Below, piece after piece: positions 17,205-26,453 of a stretch of 64,000 nt of DNA. The notes beneath the pieces were generated by a model. That model was given only the letters and a program-made list of their open reading frames with translations, was not told the DNA's origin and made no database searches. The DNA is from Bacteroidetes bacterium UKL13-3 (GTDB lineage: Bacteria; Bacteroidota; Bacteroidia; UKL13-3). The number at the start of each line of letters is the position of its first letter. The first letter of the stretch is position 1. The DNA lies in the NCBI GenBank assembly GCA_001602415.1, contig CP012155.1:3172530-3236529 (forward strand), given 5' to 3'. A program made the position numbers and the translations under genes.

Positions 17205-18650
17205 TTATGCCTTTGGTTTACTTATAATATATAATCCGGCAAACGTCATTGCACCATTTAGAATAAGCATTTCAATACCAATTTGATAGCCGCCAAAAAG
17301 CGATGGTGCATTTAGTTGAATAATGTAACAGAGAATGGGAGCAATAATGCACACAATTGGCGAAAGCGTATCATTAAGTATTCTTTTGGTGATGATGCCG
17401 AACGTAAACAAGCCCAACAATGGGCCATAGGTGTAGCCTGCTATATCTAATAATATTCCAATAATGGATTTGTTATCCATCACTTTAAAAATCATTACGC
17501 AAACTAAAAAAATAACAGCAAACGTAAGGTGAACAGTAATTCGTGTTTTTGATTGTTGCGCCTCCGTTAAGTTTTTGTTTCGTTGCAAGCCTAATATGTC
17601 AATACAAAAAGAGGATGTTAATGCGGTGATAGCACCATCGGCCGAAGGAAATAAAGCGGAAATCAATCCGATAATAAAAATAACTGAAATGGCAGGTGGT
17701 AAATACTGCAAAGCAATTGTTGGAAACAGGTCATCTCCTTTTACATCCAAACCTTTACTTGTTGCGTAGAGGTATAATAATCCGCCCAATAGTAAAAACA
17801 GAAAGTTAACAAGTACCATCACCGTACTAAATGAAATCATATTTTTTTGTGAATCACTCAATCGTTTTACGCTGATGTTTTTTTGCATCATCTCTTGATC
17901 CAAACCTGTCATGCTAATGGTGATAAAAGCACCTCCAATAATTTGTTTGAGGAAGAATTTTTTATCCATTATATCCGTGTTAAACACCTCTGTATAACCC
18001 AATGCATTGAGTTGCGTCATTACTTGCGAAAAACTTAAGTTTAAATCACCCATGATGTACAATACACAAACAACCAGAGCGAGCAACATAAAAAATGTTT
18101 GCAGTGTATCAGTCCAAACAATGGTTTTTACACCACCTTTAAACGTATACAGCAAAATCATCAATAAAATAATAAACGCTGTAACTACAAACGGAACACC
18201 CAACGCATCGAGTATAAACAGTTGCATAACATTAATAACAAGGTAAAGTCTGAGGGTAGCTCCCATCGTGCGCGATAGGATAAAAAACAATGCACCTGTT
18301 TTGTAGCTACTCTTGCCAAAACGATGATCAAGGTAATGGTAAATAGAGGTTAAGTTTAGTTTGTAGTACAATGGCAACAATACATACGCTACCACAAAAT
18401 ACCCAATAAAATAACCCAGTACAACCTGAAAATAAGTGAAGTGATTAAACCCAACAGTGCCTGGAACAGATATAAAAGTAACACCGCTTAGGGATGTTCC
18501 TATCATACCAAATGCCACCAACATCCAGTGACTGTTTTTGTTTCCGTTAAAAAAAGTTTCGTTGTTGCTACCACGTGCAGTATAAAAGGCAACAGCTAGC
18601 AGCACTAAAAAATAGATAACAACAAATGAGAAAAGTATAAATGGCGACAT
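17205..18650 (-). CDS. Sodium:solute symporter (SSS family)
   Basis: A 481-residue membrane protein with about 13 hydrophobic segments. It carries SSS-family landmarks: FGMIGTSLSGVTFISVPG in helix 2 with the conserved substrate/Na+ break, a GGVKTIVWTDTLQTFFML segment, and SALFPSADGAITALTSSFCID (the helix-8 Na+-site region). The substrate class is not deducible; position upstream of bdhA suggests a carboxylic or hydroxy acid, but that is weak inference. The start at 18650 is supported by a TACATTTG promoter box only 5 bp upstream, suggesting leaderless or near-leaderless expression. Confidence 0.85.
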   Translation of the reverse strand: MSPFILFSFVVIYFLVLLAVAFYTARGSNNETFFNGNKNSHWMLVAFGMIGTSLSGVTFISVPGTVGFNHFTYFQVVLGYFIGYFVVAYVLLPLYYKLNLTSIYHYLDHRFGKSSYKTGALFFILSRTMGATLRLYLVINVMQLFILDALGVPFVVTAFIILLMILLYTFKGGVKTIVWTDTLQTFFMLLALVVCVLYIMGDLNLSFSQVMTQLNALGYTEVFNTDIMDKKFFLKQIIGGAFITISMTGLDQEMMQKNISVKRLSDSQKNMISFSTVMVLVNFLFLLLGGLLYLYATSKGLDVKGDDLFPTIALQYLPPAISVIFIIGLISALFPSADGAITALTSSFCIDILGLQRNKNLTEAQQSKTRITVHLTFAVIFLVCVMIFKVMDNKSIIGILLDIAGYTYGPLLGLFTFGIITKRILNDTLSPIVCIIAPILCYIIQLNAPSLFGGYQIGIEMLILNGAMTFAGLYIISKPKA

Positions 18651-18654
18651 GAAA

Positions 18655-18662
18655 CAAATGTA
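18655..18662 (-). promoter_or_regulatory. -7 promoter box TACATTTG
   Basis: An exact TAnnTTTG box on minus ends 5 bp before the symporter ATG. No good -33 box is visible at the right spacing. If used, transcription would begin at or next to the start codon. Confidence 0.35.
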
Positions 18663-18744
18663 GCAGGTGGCAGTGTGCAGATGAAAAATAGTTAGCCACA
18701 GCTACCCCAATGTGTAAATAAAATCACACATTGGAGTATAAATG

Positions 18745-19539
18745 CTAGTGTTGTATCACTACTTTTTGAAGATGTTCGCCTTCCAAAGTGCTTACTTTTA
18801 AAAGGTATATTCCACTGTTCATCTCCGAAACATCAAACCATTCTTCTTGCTTACCCGAACTGCGCAATCCCTTTGCGAGGATAGCAGCTGATTTTCCATC
18901 AACACTCATTAGTGCAATAGTTACATCAGCTGATTTTGTTAAGTTGTAATTGAGTGAAAGTTTATTTGCAACCGGATTAGGGAAAAGTTGCAGTTGTGTA
19001 ATGCCTTCAGCATCGGCAACAGCAGTAGTTGTGTTTTCGTTAACAACCAATTGTTGTTTGCGGGTAGTGTTGCGTGTAATGGCAAATGCACCATAAAACG
19101 TAACTGGTCCCGAACCAACAGCTGGAGCCATCCATTTAAAAGACCATATAGCCGATGTTGCTGAATTATCTGTAGTATGTGTTAAGTAGTTACTAAATAC
19201 TATTTTAGAACCTGCTCCAGCAATCATAGTCCCCAAAAAATTACCAGTTGGACTTTGTGCTGAAACCATCAATCCCTTTGCTCCAATACCTGTTACAGTA
19301 GCTGTTATATTGTAGGTTGCTCCAGGAATATACCCTAAGGCAGGAATATCCGTAGTGATGATGTTGCTCACTGTTGTTGGCGTTCCAAAATGGCATCCGG
19401 ATTGAGAACAAGTTGCCCCTCCCTCTTGTGGGCCACCCGATGCTTTTAAAGGCGAACCAGTAGGATTTGAAATAATTTGTTGAACACTTAATCCAAATGT
19501 AAACAGCAATGCTGTAATGGTAATGATTTGTTTTTTCAT
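18745..19539 (-). CDS. T9SS-sorted protein with choice-of-anchor V-type domain
   Basis: A 264-residue secreted protein. Signal peptide MKKQIITITALLFTFGLSVQ; then SPLKASGGPQEGGATCSQSGCHFG, the Cys-bearing motif seen at the start of choice-of-anchor V (Reeler-like) domains, with a beta-sandwich to about residue 160. The last 80 residues are a type A T9SS sorting domain (LQLFPNPVANKLSLNYNL ... SGIYLLKVSTLEGEHLQKVV). Homologues are cell-surface proteins of unknown function. The 266-bp intergenic region upstream shows only AT-rich sequence and a possible TACTTTTG box at 19661-19654. Confidence 0.8.
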   Translation of the reverse strand: MKKQIITITALLFTFGLSVQQIISNPTGSPLKASGGPQEGGATCSQSGCHFGTPTTVSNIITTDIPALGYIPGATYNITATVTGIGAKGLMVSAQSPTGNFLGTMIAGAGSKIVFSNYLTHTTDNSATSAIWSFKWMAPAVGSGPVTFYGAFAITRNTTRKQQLVVNENTTTAVADAEGITQLQLFPNPVANKLSLNYNLTKSADVTIALMSVDGKSAAILAKGLRSSGKQEEWFDVSEMNSGIYLLKVSTLEGEHLQKVVIQH

Positions 19540-19791
19540 GCAACTTCAAGAATAAACATTCTTAATCAAAAAGCATAGTAATTTTTATGTGCATCCGTTA
19601 TATTACCAGTAAATTTTGCAACGGCTAAAGTACGCTTATCAAAATACTTTTTGCAAAAGTATCTTCTATTTCAATTCTTATTTGTAAAGGTTTCCTTATG
19701 TAAAATGCTATCAATCGGTAACCTTCATTTACTAATCAAGCTATCAACTTAATCTGTCAATAACTTGATTTAACTTAACCCAGCAATTCCT

Positions 19792-19799
19792 TACATTTG
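19792..19799 (+). promoter_or_regulatory. -7 promoter box TACATTTG for recR
   Basis: An exact TAnnTTTG match ends 6 bp before the recR ATG at 19806. A TTG lies upstream at 19765, but spacing (24 bp) is long. Use of this box would give an almost leaderless recR transcript. Confidence 0.35.
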
Positions 19800-19805
19800 T
19801 GGCAC

Positions 19806-20411
19806 ATGAATTATCCTTCCCAACTCATCGAAGAAGCCGTTAATGAACTCTCTAAGTTTCCAGGTATTGGCAAAAAATCAGCCATGCGCATGGTGCTGCA
19901 TTTACTTAAGCAAAATGAGCAAGATGTAATTAAGTTGGGTGATGCCGTAATTAAACTGCGAACACAAATACAATATTGCGAACGCTGCGGAAACGTAAGC
20001 GATGCAGCAATCTGCAATATTTGTGTTAACCCTAAACGCGACCAACATACTATTTGTGTGGTGGAAGATTTACGTGATGTGTTAGCCATCGAGAACACCA
20101 ATCAGTTTAATGGAACTTACCACATTATTGGGGGCCTCATATCGCCCATTAATGGAATTGGCCCTGACACATTAAACATCGAAAAACTTCTTTTGCGCAT
20201 TCAAGCCGAGCAAAGCAAAGAAATTATAATGGCTCTTAGTGCCACCATGGAAGGTGATACAACTGTTTTTTACCTGTCAAAAAAAATGAGAGCGTTTGGC
20301 GTAAACATTAGTACCATTTCGCGCGGAATAGCCATTGGTGGGGAGTTGGAATATGCCGATGAAATAACTTTAGGCCGAAGCATTGCCCTCCGAGTTCCCT
20401 ACCAAAACTAA
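19806..20411 (+). CDS. recR: Recombination mediator RecR
   Basis: A 201-residue RecR. N-terminal helix-hairpin-helix LSKFPGIGKKSAMRMVLHLL, the C4 zinc finger CERCGNVSDAAICNIC, and the Toprim core ICVVEDLRDVLAIE with GGLISPINGIGPDTLN, ending in a Walker-B-like segment. RecR works with RecO (and RecF) to load RecA on gapped DNA. Length matches the family. The ATG at 19806 (MNYPSQLIEEAV) is the natural start; a TTG nine bases upstream has no support. It is monocistronic, followed by a 130-bp gap. Confidence 0.95.
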   Translation: MNYPSQLIEEAVNELSKFPGIGKKSAMRMVLHLLKQNEQDVIKLGDAVIKLRTQIQYCERCGNVSDAAICNICVNPKRDQHTICVVEDLRDVLAIENTNQFNGTYHIIGGLISPINGIGPDTLNIEKLLLRIQAEQSKEIIMALSATMEGDTTVFYLSKKMRAFGVNISTISRGIAIGGELEYADEITLGRSIALRVPYQN

Positions 20412-20541
20412 ATTCACCCACAAATAAATACTGCTCACCGAAAGTGTAAAAAAGCATTTTATTAAATACGATTAATTACCACCTTTGCCTTTCTTTTTTC
20501 AATTGTATCATTCATCTTAAATGATACCAAATTTTATAAAT

Positions 20542-21939
20542 ATGATTGTACAACAACTATATACCAATTGTCTGGCGCAAGCCGCTTATTATATTGAGTC
20601 GGATGGAGAAGTAGCCATTATTGATCCATTACGCGATTATGATGCTTATATTGAATTAGCTAACAGTCATAACGCGAACATAAAATACATTTTTGAAACG
20701 CATTTTCATGCCGATTTTGTAAGCGGACATGTGGATCTAGCCCAAAAAACAGGTGCTACCATTGTATACGGACCCACCACCCAAACCAGTTTTCCGGTGC
20801 ATGTGGCTCAAGATGGAGAAGAGTTGAAAATAGGAAAACTCACCATGCGCATTTTGCACACACCCGGCCATACACCAGAGTCGAGCAGCTACTTATTGTT
20901 TGATGAAAACGGCAAAGAATATTGCGTATTTACCGGTGATACCTTGTTTGTAGGCGATGTTGGAAGACCTGATTTATTAGATGGCGTAATGACTAAAGAA
21001 GAATTAGCTGGAATGATGTATGATTCATTGCACAACAAACTTATGCCATTGCCCGATTCGGTAATTGTGTATCCTGCACACGGAGCCGGAAGTGCTTGTG
21101 GTAAAAATATCGGAAAAGAAACCTTCTCAACCATTGGTGAACAAAAAGCAAAAAACTATGCACTGCAACCCATGAGTAAAGAGAAATTTATTGCAACCGT
21201 TACCGAAGGAATAGCACCGGCACCGGCTTACTTTTTTAAAGATGCCAAATTAAACAAACAAGGTTACGCACCCATTGATGATGTGATTACGCAAGGCATG
21301 ACAGCCCTTTCGGTTGCTGATTTTGAAGCCCGCATGAAAGAAGGTGCTACTATTATTGATACACGTATTCCCGATGTTTTTGAGCATGGATTTATTCCCA
21401 AAGCACTCAACTTTGGATTAAACGGACAATATGCCATTTGGGCTGCAACGCTTTTGGATATAAGCAAGCCGATAATCATTGTGGCTGATGCAGGTAAAGA
21501 AAAAGAAAGTATTGAACGCTTAACACGTGTTGGATTTGATGCCATACAGGGTTATTTAAACGGAGGATTTGATGCTTGGAAAAATGCTGACAAACGTTGG
21601 GACATGATTATATCAGTTGATGAAGAAGAATTTGAGTTGGATGCCAAGCATACCGATATTAAAATTTTGGATGTGCGTAAACCTGGTGAATTCAACGATG
21701 CGCATTTAACCAAAGCCATTCATTTGTCGCTCGACAAGATTACAACAGAAGCAGACAACCTCAATAAAGATGAAGAATACTTGGTGCATTGCGCAGGCGG
21801 TTATCGCTCCATGATTGCAGCTTCGTATTTAAAAGCCAAAGGGTTTCAGCGTGTAAAAAATGTATTGGGCGGTTGGAGTAAAATACAAACCATGAAACTT
21901 CCTATTTCCCGCGATCAACGAAAAGTAGAAGCGAATTAA
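20542..21939 (+). CDS. MBL-fold persulfide dioxygenase-like protein with two rhodanese domains
   Basis: A 465-residue fusion: an N-terminal metallo-beta-lactamase domain (residues 1-250) with the metal motif THFHADFVSGH (His54, His56, Asp58), GHTPESSSYLL and FTGDTLFVGDVGRPDL, as in ETHE1-type persulfide dioxygenases; then two rhodanese domains. The first (about 270-355) reads IIVADAGKEKES where the catalytic Cys loop should be, so it is inactive. The second has the intact loop VHCAGGYRSM (Cys near 417). Likely role: sulfane-sulfur or persulfide oxidation and transfer in the cytosol. ATG at 20542 (MIVQQLYTNCLAQA) fits the domain; ATG at 20521 would add seven residues. Confidence 0.88.
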   Translation: MIVQQLYTNCLAQAAYYIESDGEVAIIDPLRDYDAYIELANSHNANIKYIFETHFHADFVSGHVDLAQKTGATIVYGPTTQTSFPVHVAQDGEELKIGKLTMRILHTPGHTPESSSYLLFDENGKEYCVFTGDTLFVGDVGRPDLLDGVMTKEELAGMMYDSLHNKLMPLPDSVIVYPAHGAGSACGKNIGKETFSTIGEQKAKNYALQPMSKEKFIATVTEGIAPAPAYFFKDAKLNKQGYAPIDDVITQGMTALSVADFEARMKEGATIIDTRIPDVFEHGFIPKALNFGLNGQYAIWAATLLDISKPIIIVADAGKEKESIERLTRVGFDAIQGYLNGGFDAWKNADKRWDMIISVDEEEFELDAKHTDIKILDVRKPGEFNDAHLTKAIHLSLDKITTEADNLNKDEEYLVHCAGGYRSMIAASYLKAKGFQRVKNVLGGWSKIQTMKLPISRDQRKVEAN

Positions 21940-22038
21940 GTTACTTGGTTAAAATAGTACGTTTCCATTTTACACAGCAAGTTGCAAACTTCAACCATTG
22001 TAGGATTCGAACAGACTTTAACTATTATATTCGCAAAC

Positions 22039-22539
22039 ATGCATATTCAAATTCGCCCCATACAACCCTACAATAATTCGGCTTTGGCAAAAATTATTCG
22101 TTCGTCTATTGAAGCGTTGCATCTTACAACCGAAGGCACTGCGCACAGCGATCCTACAACCGACAATTTGTTTCATCATTTTCAAACACCCCAATCGTTT
22201 TATTGGGTAGCCAGCGAAAATGAAACTGTATTAGGCGGTTGCGGCATTTTCCCCTCCAATGGTTTGCCCGCAGGATGATGCGAATTGGTACGGTATTTTT
22301 TGGCACCCGAAGCCCGCGGAAAAGGAATAGGCAAAACACTGCTTGATAAAAGCATTCAAACAGCCATTGAATACGGTTACCAAACGATGTATTTAGAATC
22401 GTTTCCGGATATGAAAGAAGCCATTCGCCTATACGAACAAAATGGTTTTAGGTATTTAGATAAACCACTCGGAAATACCGGCCATTATGCTTGTAATGTG
22501 TGGATGGTGAAGGATTTGAAATTAGAAGAATTTTCTTAG
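22039..22539 (+). pseudogene. GNAT acetyltransferase interrupted by an in-frame TGA
   Basis: Two halves of one GNAT-fold acetyltransferase lie in the same reading frame: 22039-22278 (MHIQIRPIQPYNNSALAK ... GGCGIFPSNGLPAG) and then CELVRYFLAPEARGKGIGKT ... YEQNGFRYLDKPLGNTGH to 22539. They are separated only by TGA at 22276-22278. The acetyl-CoA motif ARGKGIGKTLL is complete in the second half. In relatives the residue before the conserved Cys-Glu-Leu is variable, so a single substitution explains the stop. No frameshift is needed. Either a recent nonsense mutation, a sequencing error, or recoding (selenocysteine); I consider the first two likelier. The ATG at 22039 starts the family's usual IRPIQP strand. 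Confidence 0.8.
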
Positions 22540-22646
22540 TTTTACAGCAACCTATGTATATGCGTGCAATTGTTCAATACTGCTATTTGTGCAAAATAGT
22601 TGATGTTGATTGCCAATAAGAGCGTAGCCCTTATAACGAATTCTAC

Positions 22647-25600
22647 ATGAACTACAAAGGATTGAAACCCAAAAAGGCATTGAATAAGGCATTCCTAAAA
22701 GTGAAGCCCAACAGAACAGCCATTGAAAGTTTCAAAACCAACCTCATTCAGTTAATAGACTGTATCAATGATACCGAGTCGGAGGAGTTTCATAAAAACC
22801 TTGTATCCGACTTTTTAAAACGCACTTATTACGAACCCAATCATTTTATCAATACCAAGGGAAGAAATGATCTTGTTATTCACAATGGAAACAATGCTAA
22901 GAGTACCGTAGGCGTTATTATTGAAGCAAAAAAGCCTACCAACAAAGCAGAAATGATTAGCAAGGATAAGCTCAATGCTAAAGCCTTTCACGAATTGGTA
23001 TTGTATTATTTACGCGAGCGCATCACAAACAAGAATCTTGAAGTAAAACACCTTGTTGCAACAAATATTAATGATTGGTTCATTTTTGATGCAGTTGTAT
23101 TTGACAGACTTTTTGCGCAGGATAAAAACTTAGTTAAACAATTTACCGATTTTGACGAAGGCCGACTGGCAGATACCAAAACAGACTTCTTCTCCAAACA
23201 AATAGCAGAACCGTTTATAAAAGGCATAACAACGGAGATAGAATACACGTATTTTAACCTGCAAGAGTATCGTTCGCCTTTGCGCAGTGCAGATAAAACA
23301 GACGATAACCAACTCATTGCTCTGTTCAAATTGTTATCCCCTGAGCATTTATTAAAACTCCCGTTTGCAAACGATAGTAACAGTTTAGATAAACGATTTT
23401 ACAGCGAGTTGTTGCATATTATTGGATTAACCGAAACCAAAGAAGGGGGTAAAAAACTAATTGAGCGTAATAAAGAAGGAGCTCGAAACACAAGTTCTAT
23501 ATTGGAAGATGCCATTATTCAACTGGATAGTTTGGATAAAATACAACGATTAGATAAGCCAACACAATACGGAAACACCCAGCAAGAGCGACTGTTTAAT
23601 GTAGCCCTAGAGCTTACCATTACGTGGATTAACCGTATTTTGTTTCTCAAATTATTAGAAGCACAATTAATCAGTTACCATAAAGGTGATGCATCCTATG
23701 CGTTTTTAAGTTTAGATAAAATTAAAAACTATGATAATTTGAATAGTTTGTTTTTTCAGGTACTTGCCAAAAAAGATGACGAAAGAAATCAGGATGTAAA
23801 AAAGCTATTCGAAAAAGTTCCCTACCTCAACAGTTCATTGTTTGAACCAACCGATTTGGAGCAAGTAACATTGTTTATTAGCAATTTAAGAGATGATAAA
23901 GCCATTCCGGTTATCTCGTCAACGGTGCTTAAAGATAAACAAGGTAAAAAGCTTACAGGAGAATTGCCTCCATTGGAATACTTGTTTGAATTTTTGAATG
24001 CTTACGACTTTAGCAGCGAAGGTTCCGAAGATATTCAGGAAGACAACAAAACGTTGATTAATGCCCCCGTACTGGGATTGATATTCGAAAAAATTAACGG
24101 CTACAAAGACGGTTCGTTTTTTACTCCCGGTTTTATTACCATGTACATGTGCCGCGAAACCATACGTAAAGCTGTGGTACAAAAGTTTAATGAAACCAAA
24201 CAATGGAATTGCGAAACCATTGAAGAGTTGTATGATAAGATAGCCGACCGCAAAGAAGCCAATGAAATTGTAAACAGTATCAAAATTTGCGACCCTGCCG
24301 TGGGGTCTGGTCACTTTTTGGTTTCGGCACTTAACGAAATGATTGCTGTAAAAAGTGATTTAAAAATATTGCAAGACCGAGAAGGAAAGCGCCTAAAAGA
24401 GTACCATGTGGAAGTGGTAAATGATGAATTAGTGGTAACCGATGATGATGGGGAACTATTTGAATACAAACCAAGCAATAAAGAAAGCCAACGCATACAA
24501 GAAACGCTGTTTCACGAAAAACAAACCCTTATTGAAAACTGCTTGTTTGGGGTAGATATTAATGCCAACTCGGTTAAAATTTGCCGCTTGCGCTTGTGGA
24601 TTGAGTTGCTTAAAAACGCCTATTACAAAAACGCTACAGAGCTGGAAACCCTTCCCAATATTGATATTAATATTAAGTGCGGAAACAGTTTAATAAGCCG
24701 CTTTGCCATTGATGCCGATTTAAAACAGGCCTTAAAGAAAAGCAAGTGGACCATTGACAGTTACCGCAATGCCGTAGATACTTACCGCAATGCGCAAAGC
24801 AAAGAGGAAAAGCGCGAAATGGAGCGGTTGATTGCCGATATTAAAAGTGATTTTAGAGCCAATATTGATGATCCCTTTAAAACCAAAATTGCGAAGGCCA
24901 GAGGAGCAGTTGATGTATTGGCAACCAAAATAAATACGAGCAAACAATGGGGCGAAAAAACCGATAAAAAGCTGTTAAAGGACTTTGAAAAAGCAAGCGA
25001 TACCCTTACCAAATTAGAAAAGGAACGTGATGAGATTACCGCTAATAAAATATACGAAAATGCCTTTGAGTGGCGGTTTGAGTTCCCCGAAGTATTGAAT
25101 GATAAGGGTGAGTTCATTGGGTTTGATGTGGTGATTGGGAATCCGCCTTATGTAAGGCACGAGGAAATAAAAGACTTGAAGCCACATTTCAAATCTCAAT
25201 ATAAACTTTACACAGGAACTGCCGATTTATATGTTTACTTTATTGAGAAGGGATTTGATATTCTAAAAGAGTTTGGTGTTTTTACTTACATTATGCCAAA
25301 TAAATTTATGCAGGCAGGTTATGGTCAACCTGCTCGTAAGTATTTGTTAGAGCATAACTTAATTGAAATTATAGACTTTTGCGATTTTCAGGTATTTGAA
25401 GAAGCTACAACCTACCCTTGTATTTTAACAGCAAGCAAAGAACCAACGCAAGGAACTTTTAAAACTATCAAAATTCATTCAAACGAGTTTGTTACCAATT
25501 TCCCTAAATATGTTTCAGGTGCAACAAACTACATTAACCACCAATCACTTAATGATGATACATGGATTGTATCCAACTCTCAAGATCAAATACTTTTACA

Positions 25601-26453
25601 AAAGCTTATACATATTAGTAAAAAAATTGAGGAATATATAGTCGGTGACGCAAAACGAGGCGTACTCACAGGTCTTACCGAGGCATTTGTGATTGATGAA
25701 GCAACTAAAGGAAAAATCTTAGCTCATGATTTAAACTCGGCAGAATTAATTAAACCTTTTTTGTTAGGAAGAAACATTACACCATACGGAGCTGGGAAAA
25801 ACTCTAATTACTTAATTTTAGTTCCAAAAGGATTTACCATTAAAAGAAATCTTCCTACAAACAGTAAGAATTATGTTTCAGAGCCACCTCCAAGATACGG
25901 AAGCATGGAATTTGAAGATGCTTGGAATTGGTTTAGTAAAAAATATCTAGGTGTTGCCAATCACTTAATTCAGTTTAAAGATAAAGCAGAAAAACGTACC
26001 GACAAAGGTGATTTTTGGTGGGAATTAAGAGCTTGCGATTATTACGACAAGTTTGAAAGCCCTAAAATAATGTATCAAGTATTACAAGTTAAGCCTTGTT
26101 TTATTTATGATGAAAATGGAATGTTTTGCAATAACTCCATGTGGTTTATTCCTTCAGATGATAAGGTATTGTTGGGAATTTTAAACTCCAAAATGGGTTG
26201 GTGGCTTATTTCTAAATATTGCACTGCTATTCAAAACGGGTATCAATTAATTTGGAAGTATTTTAGTCAAATACCTATAGCAACAGGCAATGCAAGCATA
26301 CAATCAAAGATTAATACATTAGTAAACAAATTGCTTTCAATCAAACAAAACCCATCAGCCGACACCACCGATTTAGAAAACGAAATCGACCAATTGGTAT
26401 ACCAGCTATATGATTTAACGGAGGAAGAGATACGGATTGTGGAGGGGGGATGA
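22647..26453 (+). CDS. Type IIG restriction-modification enzyme (fused nuclease-methyltransferase-specificity)
   Basis: A 1268-residue protein with all parts of an Eco57I/PglX-like system in one chain. An N-terminal PD-(D/E)XK nuclease shows Asp75 (GRNDLVIHN) and Glu93-Ala-Lys95 (IIEAKKPT). An adenine methyltransferase has motif I DPAVGSGHFLVSAL at about 549 and motif IV NPPYVRHEE at about 831, with a helical insertion between (residues 690-810, Lys/Glu-rich). A C-terminal target-recognition region of TaqI type (LLGRNITPYG, GILNSKMGWWLISKYCTAIQNGYQLIWKYFSQIP) follows. It both methylates and cuts DNA at a specific site, protecting against phage. First gene of the island; its TGA overlaps the next ATG. 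Confidence 0.9.
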   Translation: MNYKGLKPKKALNKAFLKVKPNRTAIESFKTNLIQLIDCINDTESEEFHKNLVSDFLKRTYYEPNHFINTKGRNDLVIHNGNNAKSTVGVIIEAKKPTNKAEMISKDKLNAKAFHELVLYYLRERITNKNLEVKHLVATNINDWFIFDAVVFDRLFAQDKNLVKQFTDFDEGRLADTKTDFFSKQIAEPFIKGITTEIEYTYFNLQEYRSPLRSADKTDDNQLIALFKLLSPEHLLKLPFANDSNSLDKRFYSELLHIIGLTETKEGGKKLIERNKEGARNTSSILEDAIIQLDSLDKIQRLDKPTQYGNTQQERLFNVALELTITWINRILFLKLLEAQLISYHKGDASYAFLSLDKIKNYDNLNSLFFQVLAKKDDERNQDVKKLFEKVPYLNSSLFEPTDLEQVTLFISNLRDDKAIPVISSTVLKDKQGKKLTGELPPLEYLFEFLNAYDFSSEGSEDIQEDNKTLINAPVLGLIFEKINGYKDGSFFTPGFITMYMCRETIRKAVVQKFNETKQWNCETIEELYDKIADRKEANEIVNSIKICDPAVGSGHFLVSALNEMIAVKSDLKILQDREGKRLKEYHVEVVNDELVVTDDDGELFEYKPSNKESQRIQETLFHEKQTLIENCLFGVDINANSVKICRLRLWIELLKNAYYKNATELETLPNIDINIKCGNSLISRFAIDADLKQALKKSKWTIDSYRNAVDTYRNAQSKEEKREMERLIADIKSDFRANIDDPFKTKIAKARGAVDVLATKINTSKQWGEKTDKKLLKDFEKASDTLTKLEKERDEITANKIYENAFEWRFEFPEVLNDKGEFIGFDVVIGNPPYVRHEEIKDLKPHFKSQYKLYTGTADLYVYFIEKGFDILKEFGVFTYIMPNKFMQAGYGQPARKYLLEHNLIEIIDFCDFQVFEEATTYPCILTASKEPTQGTFKTIKIHSNEFVTNFPKYVSGATNYINHQSLNDDTWIVSNSQDQILLQKLIHISKKIEEYIVGDAKRGVLTGLTEAFVIDEATKGKILAHDLNSAELIKPFLLGRNITPYGAGKNSNYLILVPKGFTIKRNLPTNSKNYVSEPPPRYGSMEFEDAWNWFSKKYLGVANHLIQFKDKAEKRTDKGDFWWELRACDYYDKFESPKIMYQVLQVKPCFIYDENGMFCNNSMWFIPSDDKVLLGILNSKMGWWLISKYCTAIQNGYQLIWKYFSQIPIATGNASIQSKINTLVNKLLSIKQNPSADTTDLENEIDQLVYQLYDLTEEEIRIVEGG

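Noticed and set aside
22276..22278. Selenocysteine codon as the preferred explanation for the TGA
   Set aside because: No obvious SECIS hairpin directly after it by eye and the residue is not conserved in the family; kept only as an alternative.
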